DNA from: Spirochaetia bacterium UBA5550
GTDB taxonomy: Bacteria; Spirochaetota; UBA4802; UBA5550
Reading direction: 5' to 3'
DNA: 9,126 nucleotides
Assembly: GCA_002425885.1 (NCBI GenBank)
Contig: DINC01000063.1
Span: 170-9,295, forward strand
Positions 1 to 5,686 of this stretch are shown here, one piece after another. The first letter of the stretch is position 1, and each line of letters begins with the position of its first letter. The notes beneath the pieces were generated by a model that saw only the letters and a program-made list of their open reading frames with translations, was not told the DNA's origin and did not search any database. The position numbers and the translations under genes are program-made.

Positions 1-199
1 CTGATCCTGCCGAAGTGGGCTCTCCTGTGAGTGAGAGATGAAGTTTTTCAACATGTATAATAATACAATACAGATTTCATTGTGTCAAGGAATATCATGC
101 CGCAGCGGTAAAACCTTAATAAAATTATTTATTGATATGGCATAATTCTGTATCGGGCTGTCAATAAGAGGGGTGAATATTCTCTATAAACAGATTAAC
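1..199. other. Left-edge region without an assignable gene
   Basis: No reading frame here can be supported as a gene. On the minus strand an ATG at 54-52 opens a frame (MLKNFISHSQESPLRQDQ) running off the window edge, but it has no Shine-Dalgarno site and almost coincides with the predicted transcription start of the promoter at 60-88. It is therefore either a leaderless start or part of an untranslated leader. On the plus strand a frame ending DPAEVGSPVSER and a stop near 41 could be the tail of an upstream gene, which is equally unproven. Positions 89-199 are AT-rich spacer. They include a second minus-strand TTGACA hexamer (159-164) without a matching -10 box. Confidence 0.3.
60..88 (-). 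promoter_or_regulatory. Strong sigma-70-type promoter pointing left
   Basis: Read on the minus strand, a perfect -35 box TTGACA (88-83) is followed by a 17-bp spacer and TATTAT (65-60, five of six consensus bases). Transcription would start at about 53-54 and leave the window to the left. The transcribed gene is not in the window. Confidence 0.55.
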
Positions 200-228
200 T
201 TGATTCCTTCCGGGGGTACAGATATATT
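200..228 (+). promoter_or_regulatory. Promoter of the small unknown gene
   Basis: TTGATT (200-205), a 17-bp spacer and TATATT (223-228) make a good sigma-70-type promoter. The predicted start is near 235, leaving a leader of about 27 nt that contains the TAAGGAGG ribosome binding site (248-255) ahead of the ATG at 262. The same two hexamers with the same spacing precede the chemoreceptor gene at 4475-4503. Confidence 0.5.
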
Positions 229-261
229 AATATCAGAAACTGCCGGGTAAGGAGGTTCGGT

Positions 262-621
262 ATGGGTATTACAAGGTCTTTGTCGTCAGAAGCAAGAGAT
301 GTTGCACACTCTTTCAGGAAGAAGATAAACCTTTCTGAAGACAGGGTGGATCTTATGAACCACTTTTCAAATGCTGCACTTGAAATTGTGCGGAAAAGCA
401 TTAAGAATGATGCGGATTTGAGAATGGATGATATTACTCTTGATATTGATTCTCCAAAAGGTGTGCATTTCAGTGACAGATTAAACTCCATCCCTGAATT
501 CATGGATCTTTTAAACGGAACAGACCTGGAATCGCAGATAACACACCTTGCTGAAGCAGCAAAACACAGATGTAAACATCTGGCAAAACACAGGGAGAAA
601 ACAAACCGGAAGATACGGTAA
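262..621 (+). CDS. Small hypothetical protein, 119 aa
   Basis: I do not recognise this family. The frame is supported by a very good Shine-Dalgarno site (TAAGGAGG, six bases between GGAGG and the ATG) and by a promoter at 200-228. The protein has no signal peptide and no membrane segment, so it is probably cytoplasmic. The sequence is charged and predicted to be mostly helical. The last roughly 30 residues are rich in Lys, Arg and His (AAKHRCKHLAKHREK near residues 98-112), giving a basic tail that could bind nucleic acid or another acidic partner. The overlapping minus-strand frame at 195-503 has no comparable start signals and is judged a shadow. The gene converges with the HAD phosphatase across a 44-bp gap in which I see no clear terminator. 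It appears to be transcribed alone. Confidence 0.72.
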   Translation: MGITRSLSSEARDVAHSFRKKINLSEDRVDLMNHFSNAALEIVRKSIKNDADLRMDDITLDIDSPKGVHFSDRLNSIPEFMDLLNGTDLESQITHLAEAAKHRCKHLAKHREKTNRKIR

Positions 622-665
622 GGCAGTTAAAATACTCCGGTCGAATAAAATAACGTTGAGCTCCT

Positions 666-1316
666 TCAGAATATCTCCAGGAGATCAACAGGATTTTCGA
701 ATACCTTCAGGGCGCCGTGGGATATAAGCTCCTCCCCCCCTCTGAATCCCCATAGTGCCCCTGCAGGGTACATCCCTGCGCTTATTGCAGCAGTAATGTC
801 CGAGCCGGAATCTCCGAGGCAGAGTATTTCAGCAGGAGGTATATTCATTATCCCCGCTATTTCAAAGAGCCCCGCAGGGTCAGGCTTTCGCGGCGCGCCG
901 TCACGTTCACCGAACACAGCTTCGAATCTCCATCTGCCGAGGTATTTTTTTACCACAAGCTGTGTAAGCTCATCGATCTTGTTTGAAAGAATCGCTGCCT
1001 TTATCTGTTTCCGGCTCAGAGCATCAAGCAGAAGATCAATACCTTCATATGGCCGTGTCTTGTTGTCCCATCTCCGGCCGTACTCCTTAAACATGGCTGT
1101 GTAGCATTGCTCTATTATCCCGGATTCCCTCATTTCAGGGGGGAGTGCGGATGTTACAAGGTTTCTCATCCCTCTCCCCACCAGGATTTTATAATCACTA
1201 AGGGGATGGACAGGTAAAGACATACTCTCCAGAACAGAGTTCATCGAGTCAGAGAGGTCTTCAAGTGTGTCAAGCAATGTGCCGTCAAGGTCAAAAATTA
1301 CTGCTTTAAAGTTCAT
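666..1316 (-). CDS. HAD-family hydrolase, phosphoglycolate phosphatase-like
   Basis: A 216-residue soluble haloacid dehalogenase-superfamily phosphatase. All four HAD motifs are visible: motif I DLDGT with nucleophile Asp9 and acid/base Asp11, motif II Ser111 in LSN, motif III Lys144 in KPDP, and motif IV GDSGSD (168-173), which supplies the Mg-binding acids. Residues of about 15-85 form the helical C1-type cap typical of the Gph/PGMB group. Length and cap fit phosphoglycolate phosphatase, which removes 2-phosphoglycolate formed during DNA repair or oxygenase side reactions. Substrates in this group are not predictable from sequence; pyrophosphatase or sugar-phosphate phosphatase activity is possible. 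The start is fixed because the ATG lies eight codons before the nucleophile. Oddly, no Shine-Dalgarno site is visible upstream, only an A-rich stretch, so initiation may be weak or leaderless. Confidence 0.92.
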   Translation of the reverse strand: MNFKAVIFDLDGTLLDTLEDLSDSMNSVLESMSLPVHPLSDYKILVGRGMRNLVTSALPPEMRESGIIEQCYTAMFKEYGRRWDNKTRPYEGIDLLLDALSRKQIKAAILSNKIDELTQLVVKKYLGRWRFEAVFGERDGAPRKPDPAGLFEIAGIMNIPPAEILCLGDSGSDITAAISAGMYPAGALWGFRGGEELISHGALKVFENPVDLLEIF

Positions 1317-1392
1317 TTTTTATTACATTCCATGTTGAATTTCTTTACATATTCCGGAACTATTGCTATTCAGGAAAGTAATTTTTTACCGG

Positions 1393-2442
1393 ATGAATAA
1401 ATTGATGATATACCGTTTTACCTCAGGTCTCAGCAGGTTTATTCCTGTTATTCTGTTCACTGTGATTGTTTCCTGCTCATCCTATGATGTGACTCTCCGG
1501 GATACGGCAGGGAATACTCTTCTCCATTATGCTGTTTTTTCGGGGGATCCCGATATGGTTAAAAAGATAATTAAATCAGGTGCTGATGTAAATATATCAA
1601 ATAATTACGGCCTGACTCCTCTCAGGTGTGCGGCGACACTGAACAAAAGGGAGATTGTTGACCTTCTTATAAAACATGGTGCCTGCACAAATTACCAGTC
1701 CCCCGCTGCAATGGAAACTTCAGGGAGAGGATTGAAAAAGAATATTATAAGGCATCCGGAGGAGAGGCTTAACTTTTTTCTCACCTTTGATACCGGCAGC
1801 GATGATGCCAACCTTGATTATATACTCACAACACTGAAAAAATACAGGATCGTGGCTACATTTTTTACAACCGGTGAGTTCATGGAAAAATATCCCGATG
1901 GGATAAAGCGCATAGTGAGGGAGGGGCATGTTGTGGGGAACCACACCTATACGCACAACATGAATTACCCGAACGGGGAGATGCTCCTTAATGAACTCTA
2001 TGCAACAGAACTCCTTTTTACAAAAATTACAGGTAGAGAGATGGCAAGGATCTGGCGCGCGCCCGGACTTCAGCATATCTATAACCCCCGGGTAATTACT
2101 GAGGCCGAAACCCTGGGCTACAGGCATATAGATGTTAACTTAGGATCTGCGGACTGGATTCAGCCAGGGAACCCGGAGTATATCAGCAATGAGAAATTTC
2201 TGGAGCTCTTTAAGTCTCATCTTAACATGAAAGGGAACAGTCATGCCATTATAAACAGCTGGAATTTCTGGAACTACTACACCGCTAAGCCTGATTATCA
2301 CGGCACAATTATGCTTATGCACGCGGGATCTTTCAGGAGTGATGGTAAAGACTTTGTATTCATACTTGATGATGTAATCAGGTATCTTATCAGTGCGGGA
2401 TACTCTTTTGATAACTGCAGAAGGTTTGAGTATACTCAGTAG
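1393..2442 (+). CDS. Lipoprotein with ankyrin repeats and NodB polysaccharide deacetylase domain
   Basis: Read from the ATG at 1393 (349 aa) this is a secreted lipoprotein: a basic N-terminus, a hydrophobic stretch, and lipobox IVSC with Cys28 as the lipidated residue. A TTG at 1363 would add ten residues but has no better ribosome site; AGGAAAG at 1372-1378 suits the ATG loosely. Residues of about 37-100 hold two ankyrin repeats (GNTLLHYAV..GDPDMVKKIIKSGADVN, then GLTPLRCAA..KREIVDLLIKHGA). Residues of about 126-345 are a NodB homology domain, a family that removes acetyl groups from peptidoglycan, chitin-like or other N-acetylated glycans: motif 1 TFDTGSDD (131-138), motif 2 HTYTH (184-188), motif 3 WRAPG (221-225) and motif 5 LMHAG (308-312). 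The usual TFDDG has Thr in place of the second, metal-binding Asp, while the base Asp133 is kept. It may act on envelope glycans from the outer periplasmic face; the substrate is unknown. Confidence 0.9.
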   Translation: MNKLMIYRFTSGLSRFIPVILFTVIVSCSSYDVTLRDTAGNTLLHYAVFSGDPDMVKKIIKSGADVNISNNYGLTPLRCAATLNKREIVDLLIKHGACTNYQSPAAMETSGRGLKKNIIRHPEERLNFFLTFDTGSDDANLDYILTTLKKYRIVATFFTTGEFMEKYPDGIKRIVREGHVVGNHTYTHNMNYPNGEMLLNELYATELLFTKITGREMARIWRAPGLQHIYNPRVITEAETLGYRHIDVNLGSADWIQPGNPEYISNEKFLELFKSHLNMKGNSHAIINSWNFWNYYTAKPDYHGTIMLMHAGSFRSDGKDFVFILDDVIRYLISAGYSFDNCRRFEYTQ

Positions 2443-2457
2443 CGTACCCGGTTTAAA

Positions 2458-4422
2458 TTAAGTTTTCTCATCCCCGATCTTTACACCTCCGGAGGGTTCT
2501 CCCTCTTTTGTCTTGAATCCTTCAATGAGGTTGCTCAGATCCTCCGCTCTTGAAGAGAGTTCTTCAGATGAAGCGGCAATCTCCTCTGCACCTGAGGCTG
2601 ATTCTGTGGCGAAATCCTTGATCCTGTTTATCGCTTCTTTCATTGATTCACTGTTCGATTTCTGGAATGTGGCAACATCAATGATGTTTCTTGATTTTTC
2701 CTCAAGACGCCGCATGGTCTCCTTTATCATTGTATGATTTTTCGCCTGCTGCTCTGTGAGTCCTGCTATCTCCTCTATGGATTTGGAATTCTCAATAATT
2801 TTATTTATGATGGAGGAGATAGATTCTCTGATGCTGAGAACCATCTGTTCACCCTCCTGCACATTGTGCCCTATTTCTGAAGAGAGCTGCTGTATCTGCT
2901 TAACCTGGCTCGATGTGTTGTCAGCAAGTTTGCCTATCTCTTCGGCAACAACAGCAAAACCTCTCCCTGCTTCACCGGCCCTTGCAGCTTCAATGCTTGC
3001 GTTGAGCGAGAGGAGGTTGATCTGATCAGAAATGTCATTAATCATGGTAACCATTTCGTTAATTTTTTTTGAAGATTCAACTATGTGCTTCATGGCTGAT
3101 GATGCGGATGAGCCCACCTCTTCACCATTGCGTGCGATTTCTATTGAGTCCTCACTCTGTCTGGCTACATTCTTCATATTGTCAGCGATTCTGTTGGACA
3201 TATCCTCAAGGCCATTAATTGAATCAGCGGCAGAGGATATATCATTCACCTGCTCACCTATATATTCAGTTGTCTCCCCGATGGAATCCAGGACAAGGTT
3301 AAGCTCTGATGATATATCACGTACCGAATGTACCTGGTTGCCGCTGCTGTTGCCCAGTGAAACCGAGGTCGCAGTAAGTTCCTCGCTTGATGCGGCAAGT
3401 GATGCTGCAGCCCCTTTCAGGTAGTCTATTGTCTTCGCTGATTTTTCTATCATCAGGTTTGAACTTCTGGATATATCACCGATTTCATCATCAGAGTCGA
3501 ATTCGATCTTCTGTGTGAAGTCACCTTCGGCTACACTACGCAGAATTCTGGATATGATAACAATGGGACGCAGGCTTTTCCTTATCATATAATTTATTCC
3601 GATGAATATAATCACTGAACCTGCAATAATAATACCGATGATTACTGCTGTGGCAGTGTATATTTTGCTGTATATATCCTTTATGTCATATCCCACAAGG
3701 ACTCCGCCCCAGAATTCCCCATTAATAAAAACAGGGGCTGCAACCATAATAGATTCAGCTCCCGTGTCACGTTTATAAAGAAATTTATTTATCCCTGATG
3801 GTTTAATCGCATTTCCTAAATAATCCCATATACGGTTTGACCTGCACCCCCCTATATCTTTTTGAAGGTCCCCTGTAAGTTTCATGCTGTATATTGCGTG
3901 GTGAAATGGCACATAACCCCTTTTATCCATTGCTGCCGAAAATAGAAGCCCCTTTTTTCGTATTACCATGAACCCGTCGATAATACCTCTTAATGCTTTT
4001 CCGAACTCAGGGTCTTCTCCATATTTTGTCATGAAACGTCTGTAATCCTCAATTTTTGAAGGATTAGTTGAGTCGATTTTTTTAAACATTGAGTTCAGGT
4101 ATTCATCAGTATACTTTCCTCTCTCTTCCGGGACTCCCCAGAGCTGAAGGCATTCATCAATTGACATCTCCCTGTAGTTTTCAGAAAGAAAATCCTGTGC
4201 AGTGAATTTCCCCTTATCTATTTCGTTTTTAATCAGTTCTTCAACCTGTTTTGCGGCTGTTAAGGCAATATCTTCAGACTTGTCGTAGTAGAAATAGGTG
4301 AGATAGTATGATTTCATCCCTAACCATGATGCGATGGAGGCAAAGACAATTATTACTGCAATTACAATTGAAAGCCGCAGGATAATCCTTTTCGCGAGGC
4401 TGGTTTTTTTTCCTGAACTCAT
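2458..4422 (-). CDS. Methyl-accepting chemotaxis protein
   Basis: A 654-residue transmembrane chemoreceptor that senses a periplasmic signal and controls CheA through CheW. In order: a short cytoplasmic N-terminus, TM1 (about 13-34), a periplasmic sensor (about 35-253), TM2 (about 254-277), HAMP (about 278-331) and a long helical hairpin with the highly conserved tip around [19 protein letters not shown] (466-484) and [18 protein letters not shown] pairs in SSEELTA (345-351) and in [12 protein letters not shown] (611-622) look like methylation sites. No C-terminal NWETF-type pentapeptide for CheR/CheB tethering is present. The sensor carries [14 protein letters not shown] (166-179), then TGD and RSNRIWD (194-200), which looks like a Cache-type signature; its ligand is unknown. 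The start is well supported: TGGAGGT (4434-4428) lies six bases before the ATG. No che genes are adjacent, so this is an isolated receptor gene with its own promoter. Confidence 0.95.
   Translation of the reverse strand: MSSGKKTSLAKRIILRLSIVIAVIIVFASIASWLGMKSYYLTYFYYDKSEDIALTAAKQVEELIKNEIDKGKFTAQDFLSENYREMSIDECLQLWGVPEERGKYTDEYLNSMFKKIDSTNPSKIEDYRRFMTKYGEDPEFGKALRGIIDGFMVIRKKGLLFSAAMDKRGYVPFHHAIYSMKLTGDLQKDIGGCRSNRIWDYLGNAIKPSGINKFLYKRDTGAESIMVAAPVFINGEFWGGVLVGYDIKDIYSKIYTATAVIIGIIIAGSVIIFIGINYMIRKSLRPIVIISRILRSVAEGDFTQKIEFDSDDEIGDISRSSNLMIEKSAKTIDYLKGAAASLAASSEELTATSVSLGNSSGNQVHSVRDISSELNLVLDSIGETTEYIGEQVNDISSAADSINGLEDMSNRIADNMKNVARQSEDSIEIARNGEEVGSSASSAMKHIVESSKKINEMVTMINDISDQINLLSLNASIEAARAGEAGRGFAVVAEEIGKLADNTSSQVKQIQQLSSEIGHNVQEGEQMVLSIRESISSIINKIIENSKSIEEIAGLTEQQAKNHTMIKETMRRLEEKSRNIIDVATFQKSNSESMKEAINRIKDFATESASGAEEIAASSEELSSRAEDLSNLIEGFKTKEGEPSGGVKIGDEKT
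2492..2509 (+). terminator. Possible terminator of the lipoprotein gene
   Basis: GAGGG (2492-2496), loop TTCT, CCCTC (2501-2505) and then TTTT form a short GC-rich hairpin with a U tract on the plus strand, 49 bases after the lipoprotein stop. It lies inside the 3' end of the convergent chemoreceptor gene, in its variable, non-conserved tail. The stem is short and overlaps the palindrome CCTCCGGAGG, so the call is tentative. Confidence 0.3.
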
Positions 4423-4437
4423 AATAAACCTCCATCC

Positions 4438-4464
4438 CTATTATTCCCCCTTCAGGGAAAATAG
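4438..4464 (-). promoter_or_regulatory. 5'-terminal hairpin in the chemoreceptor mRNA leader
   Basis: On the minus strand CTATTTTCCC (4464-4455) can pair with GGGAATAATAG (4448-4438), leaving a single bulged A and a 6-nt loop. The stem is about ten base pairs. With the predicted transcription start near 4468, it would begin about four bases from the mRNA 5' end and finish four bases before the TGGAGGT ribosome site (4434-4428). It could stabilise the transcript or tune ribosome access. Confidence 0.42.
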
Positions 4465-4543
4465 AAGTATGGACAATATACAGAGAGATTTCAGTTGAAT
4501 CAATTTTCAGATAGGATAATGAAAAAAAATAGAAGGGGAATAA
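4441..4543. repeat. Inverted repeat flanking the chemoreceptor promoter
   Basis: TTATTCCCCCTTC (4441-4453) and GAAGGGGAATAA (4532-4543) are inverted copies differing by one extra C. They flank the promoter at 4475-4503. The adjoining sequence AAAATAGAAG also occurs as a direct repeat (4458-4467 and just before 4536). The arrangement could be a pair of regulator sites; no regulator can be named. Confidence 0.4.
4475..4503 (-). promoter_or_regulatory. Promoter of the chemoreceptor gene
   Basis: On the minus strand TTGATT (4503-4498), a 17-bp spacer and TATATT (4480-4475) give a sigma-70-type promoter. The predicted start is near 4468 and the leader about 46 nt. I see no GG-N10-GC sigma-54 pattern here. 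Confidence 0.55.
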
Positions 4544-4553
4544 TGGTTCAGCG

Positions 4554-4577
4554 AGGCATGGCTTTTACGCCATGCCT
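4554..4577 (-). terminator. Hairpin after the barrel-protein gene, probable terminator
   Basis: AGGCATGGC (4554-4562) and GCCATGCCT (4569-4577) form a perfect 9-bp stem with a 6-nt loop, beginning eight bases after the stop of the minus-strand barrel gene. The sequence downstream is not a U tract directly; a run of eight Ts on the minus strand appears only at 4529-4522. It may therefore be a weak terminator or an RNA 3'-end stabiliser. Confidence 0.42.
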
Positions 4578-4585
4578 GAAAATAA

Positions 4586-5437
4586 TCAGATAGAGAAATC
4601 CTTGGTAACAGTTAAAAAGTACTGAGCATAACCTGCACCTACAATGACTTCTTCATTAGAAGCATCTTTAAGGATGGTGGCTGTTACATCAACTTCCGCG
4701 CTCAACATAACAGAAAGACCAAGATCCTCAAAAGCAGCACCAAGCCCGATCTCGAAACCTAAACCTGCGGATGCATCCTTTTTTAAGTCAATTTTATTTC
4801 CATTAGATTTTAATGATGATACAGGTAGGTGCTGATACCAGAGGCCTGTCTGAAATGCTATTGAGAATGCTGAAACATCGAAAGTACTTAAATCCCGGTA
4901 ACCTGCAATCCAGCCGTCACCTTCAACTTCGTAATCAGTTTTAAAATCAATATCGGCTATTCCATTAACAGTAGCGCTATCCACTTTACGGTCTACTTTC
5001 CAGGTTTTATAGCCTGCATAGAGGAGGGTGTAACCCATGTCATCCTCTTCTGTAAAGAGCTTCAAACCTGCAAGAATTTCAAGAGTTCTGAAATAACCCT
5101 CTCCATCTGTTTTAATTGTCTCTCCATTCTGTTTAAGTTCGGTGTCATTGTAATATGCCTGTGTAAAATCAGCTTCAATGGCAAGTATGCTGTAATTAAA
5201 CAGCGCGCCGAAACCGAAAGAACCTCCCGGGCCGACACCAAGGTCCCCGCGATCATCGGAATTTTCAATTACACCGAAAAGGCTCTGGCCATAACCGGCA
5301 GCGCCGTAAATAGAGAGACCCATATTAGTACTGTTAACACCCTCGCCGTCACCTTCCTCCCCTGCGAAGAGAGAAACACTGAACATCAGTATTATTAATA
5401 AAGATGAGAATGTTACTTTTAAGAGATTTTTCCAAAT
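4586..5437 (-). CDS. Putative outer-membrane beta-barrel protein with ATT start
   Basis: No named family is recognised. The first ATG in frame (5386) has no ribosome site and would cut off the export signal. Reading back from it stays open to a stop at 5461-5459, and an ATT at 5437 sits six bases after a strong ACGGAGG site. From there the N-terminus is a textbook signal peptide of about 25 residues: M-W-K-N-L-L-K, a hydrophobic stretch, then SLFA before GEEGDGEG. The precursor would be 283 aa. The mature part alternates hydrophobic and polar residues with many aromatic and glycine residues (GLSIYGAAGYGQS, FGFGALFNYSILAIEADF, YTLLYAGYKTW) and ends in the strand YFLTVTKDFSI, as expected of a small outer-membrane barrel. 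The gene has its own promoter (5474-5502) and a hairpin after its stop. Function, whether pore, adhesin or structural, cannot be told. Confidence 0.78.
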   Translation of the reverse strand: MWKNLLKVTFSSLLIILMFSVSLFAGEEGDGEGVNSTNMGLSIYGAAGYGQSLFGVIENSDDRGDLGVGPGGSFGFGALFNYSILAIEADFTQAYYNDTELKQNGETIKTDGEGYFRTLEILAGLKLFTEEDDMGYTLLYAGYKTWKVDRKVDSATVNGIADIDFKTDYEVEGDGWIAGYRDLSTFDVSAFSIAFQTGLWYQHLPVSSLKSNGNKIDLKKDASAGLGFEIGLGAAFEDLGLSVMLSAEVDVTATILKDASNEEVIVGAGYAQYFLTVTKDFSI

Positions 5438-5443
5438 TAATTT

Positions 5444-5450
5444 CCTCCGT
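5444..5450 (-). promoter_or_regulatory. Ribosome binding site that sets the barrel-gene start
   Basis: ACGGAGG on the minus strand (5450-5444) is the only good Shine-Dalgarno site for this gene. It is six bases from an in-frame ATT (5437-5435) but 57 bases from the first in-frame ATG. The nearby TTG at 5435-5433 is out of frame. No ATG, GTG or TTG occurs in frame between the upstream stop and 5386. Confidence 0.6.
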
Positions 5451-5473
5451 AAAGTTATTTAAGATATTCATTA

Positions 5474-5502
5474 ATCTTAATATTGTTACAGGTGAAAGTC
5501 AA
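5474..5502 (-). promoter_or_regulatory. Promoter of the barrel-protein gene
   Basis: On the minus strand TTGACT (5502-5497), a 17-bp spacer and TAAGAT (5479-5474). The predicted start near 5467 gives a 30-nt leader to the ATT codon, carrying the ACGGAGG site, which agrees with the extended reading frame. A perfect palindrome AAAGCGCTTT (5509-5518) lies six bases upstream of the -35 box and could be an operator. Confidence 0.58.
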
Positions 5503-5539
5503 ACATAAAAAGCGCTTTAAAAGACCTGGAGCGGGATAC

Positions 5540-5563
5540 ATTATTTATCTTCCGGATAATAAT
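5540..5563. repeat. Dyad in the divergent control region
   Basis: ATTATTTATC (5540-5549) and GATAATAAT (5555-5563) are inverted copies with one bulged T and a 5-base centre. It lies between the barrel-gene promoter and the tdh promoter, so it could bind a regulator of either. It is AT-rich and could be chance. Confidence 0.25.
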
Positions 5564-5615
5564 TTTCACCCTCATGAGACTGCTGATAACCGCAAATCAA
5601 ATCCCTCCTGAAAAA

Positions 5616-5644
5616 TTGACTTAATTCATGTTTGTCAGTATTTT
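5616..5644 (+). promoter_or_regulatory. Promoter of the tdh-kbl operon
   Basis: TTGACT (5616-5621), a 17-bp spacer and TATTTT (5639-5644), preceded by AAAAA. The start would be near 5651, with a leader of about 36 nt ending in GGAGG (5678-5682), four bases before the tdh ATG. The leader is too short for a glycine or other large riboswitch. Confidence 0.48.
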
Positions 5645-5686
5645 TCGCAGAGAAGAATATGAATAGAGACTCAGGCTGGAGGTGTT

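Noticed and set aside
159..164. Second perfect TTGACA on the minus strand
   Set aside because: No acceptable -10 box occurs 16-18 bp downstream.
796..1104. 102-residue plus-strand frame inside the HAD gene
   Set aside because: It is antisense to all the conserved HAD motifs and has no Shine-Dalgarno site.
1335..1372. Promoter for the lipoprotein gene (TTTACA 1344-1349 with TATTCA 1367-1372)
   Set aside because: The -10 box is poor, and the predicted start would lie after the only ribosome-site candidate (1372-1378), so the pieces do not fit.
1720..2127. 135-residue minus-strand frame within the deacetylase gene
   Set aside because: It overlaps a clearly conserved NodB domain; Cys/His-rich composition reflects the antisense of that domain, and no start signals are seen.
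3032..3424. Long plus-strand frames inside the chemoreceptor (2513-2737, 2756-3025, 3032-3424)
   Set aside because: They are antisense to the highly conserved signalling hairpin and have Ser/Leu-rich shadow composition and no ribosome sites.
5438..5686. Glycine or other riboswitch upstream of tdh-kbl
   Set aside because: The predicted leader is only about 36 nt, and neither the GGAGAG nor the ACCGAAG elements of a glycine aptamer are present.
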